Positions 27,353 to 36,374 of a DNA stretch of 64,000 nucleotides are shown here, piece after piece (the first letter of the stretch is position 1; the number at the start of each line of letters is the position of its first letter). The stretch is from the NCBI GenBank assembly GCA_944326465.1, contig CALVEB010000003.1, positions 1 to 64,000 on the forward strand, in the 5' to 3' direction. The stretch comes from Candidatus Gastranaerophilales bacterium (GTDB taxonomy: Bacteria > Cyanobacteriota > Vampirovibrionia > Gastranaerophilales > Gastranaerophilaceae). Both the position numbers and the translations under genes were made by a program. Under the pieces are notes generated by a model. It was given only the letters and a program-made list of their open reading frames with translations, did not search any database and had not been told where the DNA came from.

Positions 27353-28165
27353 TTAACCTCCTTCTATTTGCATGCTTATTATATCATAATTGGCAATTAA
27401 AAGTTCCTTAAACATTTTATTGCGCTGTGTTCCCTCTCTGTTGTTGATTCCGTTTAATCTTTCAACCGCAATCATATCAAAGCCTTTGTATAATTCTCTG
27501 ATTTTAGGTGAATCGTCATAAGACAATAGAAAACGACCTTTGACCGCTCCTAAAACCTCTCTTAAACGCTCGTGGTCAAAATCTTTTGTTGATGTTACTT
27601 CATAACCACAACCTCTTGAATACGGAGGATCACAATAGAAAAATGCACCCTCGTGGTCGTATTGGTTAATTAGTTTTTCAAAATCACGACCTTCAATCAT
27701 TACAGTATCCAAACGCTCATGGATAGCCTCGATTTTTTTAGGAACATTGTGCAGGGATTTACAAGCACCGCCGGAAGTCTTTTTGACAGTTCCGAAAGTA
27801 TCACCACGACCGCCGAATGAACGAGTAATTAAAAAGTAAAACTGAACTGCTTTTTGAATATCTGTTATGAAAGTTCCGTTCAAGAATTGCAAAAACATCT
27901 CACGTGAGCCAAGTAAATGCCTCCATTCTTCAATAAAAGCATTAGGGTGGTATTTGACAATGCGGAACAGATTTACAAGTCTGCCATCGAGGTCATTATA
28001 GACTTCCAAATCTGCCCACTTGTCTTTATAAAACAACACCCAACCGCCTCCGCCGAAAGGTTCGATGTAGGATTTAATATCTTCAGGAATGAGTTTGGCA
28101 ATAGTTTTTCTCAATAATCTTTTTCCGCCAACCCAATTTATTAAACATTTTCTATCAATAGTCAT
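27353..28165 (-). CDS. DNA adenine-N6 methyltransferase (Dam/D12 class)
   Basis: The 270-residue enzyme transfers methyl from SAM to adenine. The SAM-binding motif is EPFGGGG (35-41) after WVGGKRLLRK, and the catalytic DPPY is at 179-182. No restriction partner is nearby, so it looks like an orphan phage methylase protecting phage DNA or altering host expression. It sits within the head operon, four bases overlapping the end of the MuF-like gene region, and would be expressed late. The recognition site cannot be inferred. Confidence 0.9.
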   Translation of the reverse strand: MTIDRKCLINWVGGKRLLRKTIAKLIPEDIKSYIEPFGGGGWVLFYKDKWADLEVYNDLDGRLVNLFRIVKYHPNAFIEEWRHLLGSREMFLQFLNGTFITDIQKAVQFYFLITRSFGGRGDTFGTVKKTSGGACKSLHNVPKKIEAIHERLDTVMIEGRDFEKLINQYDHEGAFFYCDPPYSRGCGYEVTSTKDFDHERLREVLGAVKGRFLLSYDDSPKIRELYKGFDMIAVERLNGINNREGTQRNKMFKELLIANYDIISMQIEGG

Positions 28166-28201
28166 AATTCAAACTCCTTTTTATTATTGTTCAAATGCCG
28201 T

Positions 28202-28963
28202 TTAATTACCTTCAATAAGACCGCTTGCAGGGTTATGACTCCACCCGACGTCAGGTGCGACACGTTTTCCTGTGAGAGGATCAGTATAAACTGTGACGGG
28301 TTTATACTCTCCCGACTTTTTAGAAACAAGAGCCAATTCCTCCGATAATGTGCCGGCTGAAGAACTGACCGTTCGTTGTTTCTTTTGCAGGTTGTAATCA
28401 GAGAGTGCATTTACTCTGCATCTGCACCTCCAACCGTTCGGAGGGTAAAAGCTCTTCCAAAACGGATCATCATATCTATAAATAAGTCCGTTTAACATTG
28501 CGTGTTCAGGTCGAGTCGAGGCATCCATAACCGCCACATATTCCCAATACGGTCTGTTATCCACATTCTCGTATTGAGTTTTATATCTTCCTGTTTGATA
28601 TGCCGTCTGCATATTAACCGAATAAATGGTTTTCAGGCGGTACATTGAGCCGAGCTGAACTTTTTCTGCGACACCTTCTGTATCAACGACTATCTGCTCA
28701 CCCCACCAACCTTTCTTTTGAAGAGTTGGTTTAAGTTCCTTTGAAAATTCTCGGAATGTTTTTCCCTCTGTAAGTGCTTTTTCAAGAGCAGAACGGATGT
28801 CTTTTAATATGTCCTCACGCATAGCTTTTGCTACTGTGAAAGATTTTTTATGAGCATCTTGCCATAATTCGTACCAGTCCCAAGTAAACTTATTGTTTTT
28901 GTTTTTAAAGTATTTAATAGCCATCGCAGGAGCGAGTTTAAATAATGATTTTAATTGAATCAT
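28202..28963 (-). CDS. MuF-like minor head protein
   Basis: The protein resembles Mu gp30/SPP1 gp7 minor head proteins: helical N-terminus, NMQTAYQTGRYKTQ, ASTRPEHAMLNG, then the C-terminal YPPNGWRCRCRVNALSDYNL typical of the family. I start it at 28963 (MIQLKSLF), where ATG overlaps the preceding TGA; the longer frame from 29020 runs into the neighbour. It is 253 residues and probably associates with the portal. Confidence 0.88.
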   Translation of the reverse strand: MIQLKSLFKLAPAMAIKYFKNKNNKFTWDWYELWQDAHKKSFTVAKAMREDILKDIRSALEKALTEGKTFREFSKELKPTLQKKGWWGEQIVVDTEGVAEKVQLGSMYRLKTIYSVNMQTAYQTGRYKTQYENVDNRPYWEYVAVMDASTRPEHAMLNGLIYRYDDPFWKSFYPPNGWRCRCRVNALSDYNLQKKQRTVSSSAGTLSEELALVSKKSGEYKPVTVYTDPLTGKRVAPDVGWSHNPASGLIEGN

Positions 28964-29913
28964 CAGTATTTTACCCCCAAGAAGTCTAAAACTCTGCCAC
29001 AGCCGAGAGTGTATATACAATAATCGTGCAACTTTGGATGTGTTTCTCTCATTTTTTCAAATTTATTCGGGGATTTTTCACGATGCACACCGAACATACA
29101 GAACATACATCCTGTACGATCAACCTTTGTAGTGCAATATTTTCCTTTACTATCTTGCAGGATATCGCCATAAACCGAGCAGTAAGGAACATCAAATTCT
29201 TTTATATACTGATAAATATCCTGTTCAGTCCAAAAACCAAGCGGAGTGGAAGCAGGACGATCTGAATTAAAAGAATTGCATCCTTTTTTAAGATATTCCG
29301 TTTTTCTTAAGTTACTTTCTGCCGCCATTGTTGCAATAAATGGTTTAAGTCCTGCTTCTTTCTCAAACTTCTTTGCAGGAGTCTTTTTCATAACCTGACA
29401 ACATTTAGCAGATATAGGAATGTCGCTATCTCGGAGGAATTGCCATTTTGCCATACAATAATGAGTGCCATATCTTTTTACATAATCGCTATTTGGATCA
29501 AACTTCTTTTTTGTATATCCGTCAGGATTCCTACGACTTTCTTCGATAACCTTTGCGACTTCTTTGCTAATAACAGGGTAGCCATATTTTTCCAACACTT
29601 CTTTGAATGTTATTTTAGGTCGGATTGTAATCGTGTTTTCGGTTTGTTTTACAAACTGTCTGACTTCAGGATATTCAAGTCCTGTGTCTACAAAAACAGC
29701 AGGAACTTCAGGATAAAGAGAACGGACAAGATGCAACAAAACTGTTGAATCCTTTCCGCCGGAGAAAGACACATAAACTTTGCCGTCAAAATGCTCATAA
29801 AATTGCTTAATTCTGTTTTTTGACAGTTCAATTTTTAAATGTAAAGGCAAACTCTGCCGTTGTTTTAAGAAGTTGCGTTTCATCGCATACTCTTCAGGGG
29901 AAATGGATGCCAT
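28963..29913 (-). CDS. Phosphoadenosine phosphosulfate reductase-like PP-loop protein
   Basis: The 316-residue protein has the ATP-pyrophosphatase P-loop SGGKDS (51-56) and the VFVDTGLEYPEV segment of the PAPS reductase family, plus several cysteines (CCQ near the middle; TGCMFCMFG near the end). Such genes are common in phages. Proposed roles include sulfur metabolism and, by similarity to DndC, DNA modification. Placing it between the portal and MuF genes is unusual for a metabolic enzyme and suggests action on the virion or its DNA. Confidence 0.85.
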   Translation of the reverse strand: MASISPEEYAMKRNFLKQRQSLPLHLKIELSKNRIKQFYEHFDGKVYVSFSGGKDSTVLLHLVRSLYPEVPAVFVDTGLEYPEVRQFVKQTENTITIRPKITFKEVLEKYGYPVISKEVAKVIEESRRNPDGYTKKKFDPNSDYVKRYGTHYCMAKWQFLRDSDIPISAKCCQVMKKTPAKKFEKEAGLKPFIATMAAESNLRKTEYLKKGCNSFNSDRPASTPLGFWTEQDIYQYIKEFDVPYCSVYGDILQDSKGKYCTTKVDRTGCMFCMFGVHREKSPNKFEKMRETHPKLHDYCIYTLGCGRVLDFLGVKY

Positions 29914-29915
29914 AA

Positions 29916-31349
29916 TTAATCCTCGTCAAGTCCATCTGCTCTACCCTGTAACTCACACAGGAATAAAGCCTTTTGTATCGTCTCTTCAAATTTTTTACTT
30001 TGCAGGTTCTTATCTGTGAGTAATTCAAAGGCTTCTTCGTAATTCTCACAGCTTTCAAATAAATCTATAAGTGGCGCAAGCATATTTTGAGATTGTTTAT
30101 TCAATTCGCCCTCTGTTATGAATTTATACAAATTCTCAATCTGTCCTTGTCCGGGGAGAAGATGTTCTTCTTGTTCGCTGAATTGTTTAAAATTAGGATT
30201 GATAGGAATAACATCTTCTCTGATGTCAAAGTCCTCTTCTTCCAAACCATAGGTTTTAATAAAATATTCCTTTGTAAATTTGACTCCTGTGTCAGAGAGG
30301 ATTTTATCTCGTTGAGCCAAAGTTAAATCAACATCTTCAGACTCGTAAAGTTCAAAAACAGGGACTTCTGCTTTTGCAAAATTGATTTCATAAATCCATT
30401 GAATTAACTGATTTACAGTCTTTTCAACCAGTTTTTTATCTGCATCAATGATGTCCTGTCTGACAGCCATATGCGTGTTTGATGCGGCATAACTTCCTGT
30501 CGCACCAATTTCAGTAGTAAGTGTTTGCCCAAGAATTGCCTTTGATATTTCTGAATTCATCTTATCTATTAGTTTTTCAAATATCTCAGCTGATGATGAT
30601 TTATTTGCCTCTTGAATTTCTACAGATGAATCATCAGGAATAACCGCAATGGCATCTTGGATCATCTCTTCTAATAAATCAGCAAGTTTATCTGTTTCTT
30701 CTTTTGTTGCGCCACGAGGGTGCTTGCCTATAAGGTGAGGGATTCCGTATTTTTCTGTAAATACTACCCAAAATTTAAGACCACCTTTTTTAAATGTTAC
30801 CGGCCAAAAAACACGAGAAAGAACTCTTTCCCCATAAGGGTTGTCGTAACTTGGATTATTTTGAGGACATAAGAACTTTTTAGGAGGTAATTCTTCTCCC
30901 CAATAGTGTTCTTTAGTTCTGAATTTTAAAAGATTCTCCTCATCAAAACAGAACCATTCAGAAGGTTTTGCTTTTAATTCAAGTGGTAAAACGTAATTGC
31001 CAACCTTACCCCACATAATCTCTATGGGTTGAAAACCGAATAATGTCGCATCTAAAATGTCATTAATTAGTTTATGAATATCAATTTTTTTTAGGACATC
31101 TTCAACCAATTCAGCATCTTTTGCTTTATCCAATCCTCTATTAATCTCCCATTCAAGAGATAAAACACCTGATTTTCTTGATTGAATACAAGCAAAAACG
31201 TGTGGATCACAAAATAATTCCCTATAAATTTTTACATCTTTGCCTTGCTTGCGCAGAACGATGTCGGGATCGGGTAAGTATGAACCTAATGAATAAAAAT
31301 TTATACTTCTTTTTCGAGTTGCAATTTCATCTGATAATTTTTTAGCCAT
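29916..31349 (-). CDS. Portal protein (Mu gp29, DUF935)
   Basis: The 477-residue protein matches the Mu gp29/DUF935 portal family: DPHVFACIQSRKSGVLSLEW near the N-terminus, FGFQPIEIMWG, a central TEKYGIPHLIGKHPRGATKE and ILGQTLTTE. It forms the ring through which DNA enters the capsid. It lies between terminase and the PP-loop gene, two bases from the latter. Confidence 0.92.
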   Translation of the reverse strand: MAKKLSDEIATRKRSINFYSLGSYLPDPDIVLRKQGKDVKIYRELFCDPHVFACIQSRKSGVLSLEWEINRGLDKAKDAELVEDVLKKIDIHKLINDILDATLFGFQPIEIMWGKVGNYVLPLELKAKPSEWFCFDEENLLKFRTKEHYWGEELPPKKFLCPQNNPSYDNPYGERVLSRVFWPVTFKKGGLKFWVVFTEKYGIPHLIGKHPRGATKEETDKLADLLEEMIQDAIAVIPDDSSVEIQEANKSSSAEIFEKLIDKMNSEISKAILGQTLTTEIGATGSYAASNTHMAVRQDIIDADKKLVEKTVNQLIQWIYEINFAKAEVPVFELYESEDVDLTLAQRDKILSDTGVKFTKEYFIKTYGLEEEDFDIREDVIPINPNFKQFSEQEEHLLPGQGQIENLYKFITEGELNKQSQNMLAPLIDLFESCENYEEAFELLTDKNLQSKKFEETIQKALFLCELQGRADGLDED

Positions 31350-31463
31350 AATTTTTCCTTTTAGGGTGATGTTAAATGTTCGTTAAAACCTTTTTAAATT
31401 CTTTTAATTTTAATTTTTAGGGGTTGGTGTAATAACATGTGAGTCAAAATAATTTAAGAGCCC

Positions 31464-32804
31464 TTAAAAGCCATTTACGAGTTTTAAGGTTTCAAATTTT
31501 TGTCGGGATGAAATATGTATCTCTCCAGTTCCGTTTCCGGCGGCGTGCAGAGCAAGAGCCAATGCCCAAAAGCGGTCAGCGTGTCCGTTGTCTGAACGGT
31601 CAGCATCAAAACGGATATTGTTTGCAGTTGTTGTTATTCTGCGAATTGAGTGTAAGTCCTCTCTAATTTCGTGTTGTTTAGGAATAAAGACTGTTCTGTC
31701 TTCAAAGTGTGTGCGTAAGCAATAAGCCAGTTCCTCTTTAACTCGATTAGTGAACATAATCGGCTCGACTCTATATTTGCCGAATTTTATTTGTGCATTT
31801 TCAGATAATTGCATCCCGATCCCGGTTGAATCAGGACAGCATCTTCTGAACGGTTTGCAGGATAACACTTCAGATAAAATCTCTTCTTGTTTATGAAATG
31901 GCATTTTAACCAGTTCAATAACACTTCGGGTGTATAAAATATTTTCTAATTTTTCTAACACCCAAATTACAGTTAAATCCTTTTTACGACCGACATCCAT
32001 TCCGATAAACATATCGTTTTTGATTTCAGATAACGGTCTTAAAATATCATCTAACTCGCAGGTTGAAATAAGGTCATAAGGTAAAAATGCACAAGCCTCA
32101 TCAACGGCTATACAACAATATTCTTGCAACCAAGTGTATTCATCAAAACAGTTGTCTTTTTCATTTTGAATCCAAGCATCACGTTCTTCCCGAGTTGTTT
32201 TTCTTTGAAGAATTTTATCAACAAGACCTTCATCTACAGCAAGTTGAATTGGCGTTTTATGATGTGACCAGTTTAATTTACCCTTAACAACTTGATCTAT
32301 AAACTTATAATATAAGCAGTTTTGACCATTGTGCGTAGACAATATTCTCAAAGGATAACCCCAAGTTATACAAGGGCGTGCCGCTTTCCAAAGTTCATCG
32401 GGGTTATTATGAAATGCAAATTCATCTAATACTACTTTGCCACCTTTAGAACGGAAAGCTTTAGGGTTAGATGAAAGAGCGTGTATTTTTGTGCCGTTTT
32501 TAAATTCAATAACAAATGCTTTTATATCTTTATCGCTATCAATAACCTGTTCCCCCCTACTTTTTGCTACTGCGTGGAAAAATTTAACCCATTTTTCACA
32601 GTAATCAATATATTCTTTTGCGGCAGATTCATCAGCAGAAGAAAACCAAACAGCAGGGACTTTTTTATTAATACAATCCTGAACATCCTCAAAACTTTGA
32701 ACATAAGTCGCACCGATACGGCGTGACTTCTCCCATATTTTTATCTTTGATTTATCATTTAGCCATTTCATTTGATACGGCAAAAAATACTCGTTATTCG
32801 TCAT
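31464..32804 (-). CDS. Terminase large subunit (Mu gp28-like)
   Basis: The 446-residue packaging motor has an ATPase half with KIWEKSRRIGATYVQ near residues 22-36 (adenine and Walker-type region) and VWFSSADESAAKEY. The nuclease half starts at GMDVGRKKDLTVIWVLEKL, with metal-binding aspartates. This matches Mu gp28. An 114-base gap separates it from the portal gene. It overlaps the small terminase gene by 11 bases. Confidence 0.92.
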   Translation of the reverse strand: MTNNEYFLPYQMKWLNDKSKIKIWEKSRRIGATYVQSFEDVQDCINKKVPAVWFSSADESAAKEYIDYCEKWVKFFHAVAKSRGEQVIDSDKDIKAFVIEFKNGTKIHALSSNPKAFRSKGGKVVLDEFAFHNNPDELWKAARPCITWGYPLRILSTHNGQNCLYYKFIDQVVKGKLNWSHHKTPIQLAVDEGLVDKILQRKTTREERDAWIQNEKDNCFDEYTWLQEYCCIAVDEACAFLPYDLISTCELDDILRPLSEIKNDMFIGMDVGRKKDLTVIWVLEKLENILYTRSVIELVKMPFHKQEEILSEVLSCKPFRRCCPDSTGIGMQLSENAQIKFGKYRVEPIMFTNRVKEELAYCLRTHFEDRTVFIPKQHEIREDLHSIRRITTTANNIRFDADRSDNGHADRFWALALALHAAGNGTGEIHISSRQKFETLKLVNGF

Positions 32805-33216
32805 ATTTGATTCCTAAGAAGGTTTCGTTAATTTCTTTTATAAATTCAGGGGTAATTTCTTTGTTTTGAGTGCTTTCTTCTTTTTGAGATACATTATCCT
32901 CATATGATTTAACTTTGTTTATCATAGGAAGCAGTTTTGTAAAAGCAAACATTCTACCGGGATCAATTTTTTCATTATTGTCCAAGTCCAATTCAATTGA
33001 TGTCATAAGTTTTCTTGCAAAATTATAAAGTTCTTCATGGAACATCTGTTTTGAATTTAAATATTGCTCTCTTTTGTAGTCCCATTTGAATTCATCTTTC
33101 CATCTACGGATGGTTCTTTCATTAACACCTACTCTTTGTGCAACATCTTCAATCAACATTTGCTCGACTACATAAAGTCTCTCTGCATTTTCAAGAAAAA
33201 CATCTCGTTTATTCAA
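32794..33216 (-). CDS. Terminase small subunit (Mu gp27-like, DUF1804)
   Basis: The 140-residue protein opens with a helix-turn-helix (EDVAQRVGVNERTIRRWKDE) and WDYKREQYL, as in DUF1804 small terminase subunits of Mu-like phages. It probably recognises the packaging site and recruits the large subunit. The rest is helical and ends in a short acidic tail. Confidence 0.85.
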   Translation of the reverse strand: MNKRDVFLENAERLYVVEQMLIEDVAQRVGVNERTIRRWKDEFKWDYKREQYLNSKQMFHEELYNFARKLMTSIELDLDNNEKIDPGRMFAFTKLLPMINKVKSYEDNVSQKEESTQNKEITPEFIKEINETFLGIKYDE

Positions 33217-33454
33217 AATATGCCTCCAAGTCAGAGATTTTCTTTTTCAGAGTTCTTAGCTCCTGAACAATGTTATTTAGTCGAGTTAACGAAACAAGTG
33301 CTTTTTCTGTTTCTTGTTTCGTAGTATCTTCCTCAAAAGGATTTAATAATGAACGTACAAGAATTATTAAACCTGAAGCTTCTACATCTAATTTTTTGTA
33401 TTTTGATTTTGCTTCGGCAAGCTGTCCTTTTAGTTGTATTCTTTCTATGTTCAT
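33209..33454 (-). CDS. Small coiled-coil phage protein (Mu gp26 position)
   Basis: The 81-residue protein is nearly all helical, with two heptad-like segments (LKGQLAEAKSKYKKLDVEAS; LNNIVQELRTLKKKISDLEA). It occupies the place of small head-module genes in Mu-like phages. It overlaps the terminase small subunit gene by 8 bases and abuts the upstream membrane protein gene. The role is unknown. Confidence 0.65.
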   Translation of the reverse strand: MNIERIQLKGQLAEAKSKYKKLDVEASGLIILVRSLLNPFEEDTTKQETEKALVSLTRLNNIVQELRTLKKKISDLEAYFE

Positions 33455-33699
33455 TATTTAGTTAACTCCTTTTTTAGAATTGGACACCACAAATTACCGT
33501 CAATTTTACTTTCAATTCTTGACAAAACAGTTGCACTATATTGGTTTGTTTCAACCAAATCTTTCAAAATATCAAAGTTGTTGGCTATAATTTTTTCAAA
33601 AGTTTTAACCTGAGCATTGTGGTAAATGTACCAAATTACAAAAATTACAGCAGGGAAACCAATACTTTCAAATAATTTTAACAATAGTGATATCTCCAT
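33454..33699 (-). CDS. Small single-pass membrane protein, holin-like
   Basis: The 81-residue protein has one N-terminal membrane segment (FPAVIFVIWYIYH) followed by a helical soluble part. This topology resembles BhlA/class-III-like holins and Mu-phage lysis proteins, but no motif settles it. It is the first gene of the leftward head operon, divergent from the protease gene. Confidence 0.6.
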   Translation of the reverse strand: MEISLLLKLFESIGFPAVIFVIWYIYHNAQVKTFEKIIANNFDILKDLVETNQYSATVLSRIESKIDGNLWCPILKKELTK

Positions 33700-33927
33700 A
33701 TTTATGACCTCGTTTTATGAGAGAAAAAGAAAAGGCGCAATGCCTTTTGTATGTTTTTAAGATAACTCTGTACTGTATAAAACTTCAAATGACAGGAGGG
33801 AGTTTATTGTAGAGTGATTTATATAGTGGAAAAATCTCTCCCCACGGCTATTTGAAGATGATTCCAAACAGAGCATATACTGCAAAGGTAAAGAATAAAG
33901 TTTAAACAAAATTTATGGAGAGTTTTT
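33700..33927. promoter_or_regulatory. Divergent late-promoter region
   Basis: This 228-base gap separates the leftward head operon from the rightward protease/capsid/tail operon. It holds a terminator-like hairpin (AAAAGGC GCAAT GCCTTTT, near 33752-33770) and an inverted pair CTTCAAAT/ATTTGAAG about 55 bases apart (near 33785 and 33850). Rightward -10-like boxes are TATATA and TATAAA. It is the likely place where the Mor-like activator turns on both late operons. Confidence 0.45.
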
Positions 33928-34902
33928 ATGAAGTATTTTGAGGTTTTTAAGGCCGGAAACTACCCACAGGGAAAATTTACAAAGGAAGAAGTGCAAGAAC
34001 TTGCAAAGAACTATGATCCAAGTTTTTGCGAAGCTCCTATTACTTTAGATCACGAACAGAAGGGGCCGGCTTATGGTTGGGTTGATAAATTAAAAGAAGA
34101 AGATGGTATGCTTAAGGCTTCTTTTAAAGATTTATCAGACGATTTAAAAGAATTTGTTAATAAGGGCAAGTACAAAAAAATATCTGTTGAAATATACAGA
34201 GAGTTAGAGGGTAAAAAGCCATATTTAAAGGCTGTTTCTTTCTTGGGTGCATCAATCCCTCAAGTAAAAGGAATGGAACCGGTTGAATTTAAAGAAGGCG
34301 AATCAGAAACCTATATCTTTGAAACTCAAACAGATGATGAACCTGAAACAGAAGATATTGAAGAATTAAAAAATACAATTCAAGATTTAAAACAACAGGT
34401 AGCTGATTTTAAAGAAAAGGCTCAAAACAAAGAAACAATCAAGGAATTAAAGGCACAAGTCAAAAACTTAAATATTGAACTTGCAAAATTTAAAGATCAG
34501 GCGGCAGGTAAGGATGAACTTGCAAAGAAATTGCAAGACTTAGAAAACACTATAAGAGATAAAGATTTTAACGAGTTTATTGACTCTCAAATCTCTGCCG
34601 GTGTTTTAACTCCTGCAAATAAAGATGCTGTTTTATCTATTTTACAGGGCTTAGATAACGTTAAAAAGTTTGACGAGTCCTCTAACAGCATCGAAGAATT
34701 TAAAGCTTTTTTATCTGCACTCCCAAAACAAGTTGAATTCGATGAAATTGCGTTAAAAAACGCAAAGAAAAAGTCTGAAGACGATCTTAAGTATGCTGAT
34801 GCAGATGAGGAAAGTTTAGAGATATTCAAACAGGCACAGTCTATCGCCCAAGAAGAAAATATCTCATTTCGTGAAGCACTATTAAAGATTAAGGAGGTAT
34901 AA
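33928..34902 (+). CDS. Prohead protease with scaffold domain (Mu gpI-like)
   Basis: The 324-residue protein has an N-terminal Mu protein-I-like protease domain (EAPITLDHEQKGPAYGWVDK; KKISVEIYREL; AVSFLGASIPQVKGM). A long coiled coil follows (about 130-215), resembling the scaffold part made from the same gene in Mu (I/Z). A final helical region follows. The ATG is 5-7 bases after GGAG. It starts the rightward late operon and abuts the capsid gene. Confidence 0.88.
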   Translation: MKYFEVFKAGNYPQGKFTKEEVQELAKNYDPSFCEAPITLDHEQKGPAYGWVDKLKEEDGMLKASFKDLSDDLKEFVNKGKYKKISVEIYRELEGKKPYLKAVSFLGASIPQVKGMEPVEFKEGESETYIFETQTDDEPETEDIEELKNTIQDLKQQVADFKEKAQNKETIKELKAQVKNLNIELAKFKDQAAGKDELAKKLQDLENTIRDKDFNEFIDSQISAGVLTPANKDAVLSILQGLDNVKKFDESSNSIEEFKAFLSALPKQVEFDEIALKNAKKKSEDDLKYADADEESLEIFKQAQSIAQEENISFREALLKIKEV

Positions 34903-35844
34903 ATGGGGCGTTTAGAAGAATTAAGAATTAATGCCTATTTGTCCGAAGTTGCACGAGGATATAGTAATAATTCATTTATTGCTGAAAGTTTATTCCCTGT
35001 TATTAATTCAGATTTGGAAAAAGTGGATATCTTTGAATTTAACAAAGAAGCATTCCAAGTTTATGACACAGAACGTGCAATTAGAGCTAATTCAAATGTA
35101 ATTAGTCCTAAAGGATTTAAAAAACATACAACAACCCTTACAGAACACGACTTGGCTTATCCGATTGATTACAGAGAAGAGGAAGAAGCTCGTAAAATCA
35201 AGTTGCAAGTACACGCAACAAACGTTGTAACACAGGGACTTTTATTGAAACTTGAAACTCAATGTGCCGCATTAGCACAAGATCCGATTAAATATCCTGC
35301 AACAAATAAAATTGCTTTGTCCGGCACAAGTCAATTTACACACAAAGACTCCGATCCTGTAGGTGTAATTGATGATGCAAAAGATGCAATTTCAAGACAA
35401 ATCGGTCAAGATCCCAACACTCTCGTTATGGGACAAGAAGTATGGGAATCATTAAAAAGGAATGAATCTCTGAAAGGCTTAATTGCAAACTCTACAAATA
35501 AAATCGTAACTCTCGATTTATTAAAAGAGTTCTTTGAAGTTGAAAATATTGTCATTGGAAAGGCGATTTATTCAAATGCAAGCGACCAGTTTGAAAGAGT
35601 ATGGGGAAACAATATTATTCTTGCTTATGTTCCTAAACTTAATGCAAGAACCGAATACGATCCTGCTTTTGCTTACACTATCCGCAAAAAAGATGCTCTT
35701 CAAATTGATGAGTATGAAAAAGAAGGAAACAAAGTCCGCTACATTCGTGCGACTGATATTTACACACCATTCCTCGTTGGTGCTGAAGCCGGTTATTTAA
35801 TCTCAAATGTTAACGGAACAAAAGGAGGTAACGGTGGCAACTAA
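34903..35844 (+). CDS. Major capsid protein
   Basis: The 313-residue protein resembles HK97-fold major capsid proteins of Mu-like phages: SLFPVINSDLEKVDIFEFNK near the start, a loop region, GQEVWESLKRNESLKGLI in the middle and VRYIRATDIYTPFLVGAEAG near the end. It directly follows the protease/scaffold gene after GGAGG, the expected position for Mu gpT. Confidence 0.88.
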   Translation: MGRLEELRINAYLSEVARGYSNNSFIAESLFPVINSDLEKVDIFEFNKEAFQVYDTERAIRANSNVISPKGFKKHTTTLTEHDLAYPIDYREEEEARKIKLQVHATNVVTQGLLLKLETQCAALAQDPIKYPATNKIALSGTSQFTHKDSDPVGVIDDAKDAISRQIGQDPNTLVMGQEVWESLKRNESLKGLIANSTNKIVTLDLLKEFFEVENIVIGKAIYSNASDQFERVWGNNIILAYVPKLNARTEYDPAFAYTIRKKDALQIDEYEKEGNKVRYIRATDIYTPFLVGAEAGYLISNVNGTKGGNGGN

Positions 35845-36046
35845 AAAATACAAAGTTAAAAACACTAACATTTTGCACAATGGTGATTTGTATAAAATCG
35901 GCGATGTAATTGAGCTTGATGAGAAACAAGCTACAAAATTGCAAGATGTATTAACTGTGGTAAAAGAAACCTCCACAACAAATAAAAATCAAAACAAAAC
36001 AAAGACAGAAAACTCTGAAAAATCAGGAGGTGAAAATGGCAAATAA
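35834..36046 (+). CDS. FluMu_N-like small head protein
   Basis: The 70-residue protein begins with KKYKVKNTNILHNGDLYKIG, then DVIELDEKQATKL, matching the small N-terminal FluMu domain found next to Mu-type capsid genes. A lysine/asparagine-rich tail follows. I choose GTG 35834, preceded by AAAGGAGG; a frame from 35807 would overlap the capsid gene end further. The function is unknown, probably structural. Confidence 0.7.
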   Translation: MATKKYKVKNTNILHNGDLYKIGDVIELDEKQATKLQDVLTVVKETSTTNKNQNKTKTENSEKSGGENGK

Positions 36047-36374
36047 ACTATATAAACCTTTATTGATTGATTCTGTGCTTGCTACTGCTGACTTACCAAA
36101 ACAAAGATTTATTTCTTTTAATGGCGCAGTTTCAGGAGCCGGAGAAAAAGCCTACGGTATTTGTGATGTTGAAACCGAATCAGGTCAGTATGCACCAGTT
36201 GCAACAATAGGTATTTTACTTGTTGAAGCAGGCGGCACAATTACTGTCGGTTCCGAAATCACATCAGATACCAACGGAAAAGCAGTCACTTTAGGCGATA
36301 ATCAAAAATCAAATGGTTATGCTCTCGATGACGGAGCAGAAGGTGATGTCATCAGAATAATCAGAGGCATTTAA
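36036..36374 (+). CDS. Capsid decoration protein-like
   Basis: The 112-residue protein is beta-rich (GICDVETESGQYAPVATIGI; AGGTITVGSEITSD; GYALDDGAEGDVIRIIRGI) and resembles DUF2190/gpD-like head decoration proteins. It starts at ATG 36036 after AGGAGG and overlaps its neighbours by a few bases on both sides. It probably stabilises the capsid. Confidence 0.75.
   Translation: MANKLYKPLLIDSVLATADLPKQRFISFNGAVSGAGEKAYGICDVETESGQYAPVATIGILLVEAGGTITVGSEITSDTNGKAVTLGDNQKSNGYALDDGAEGDVIRIIRGI

Noticed and set aside
27353-28165. Restriction-modification system
   Set aside because: The adenine methylase has no endonuclease or specificity gene beside it and is embedded in the head operon.
28162-28410. 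Open frame within the MuF-like gene
   Set aside because: It lies in another frame of a recognised head gene and bridges the methylase start; it is a shadow.
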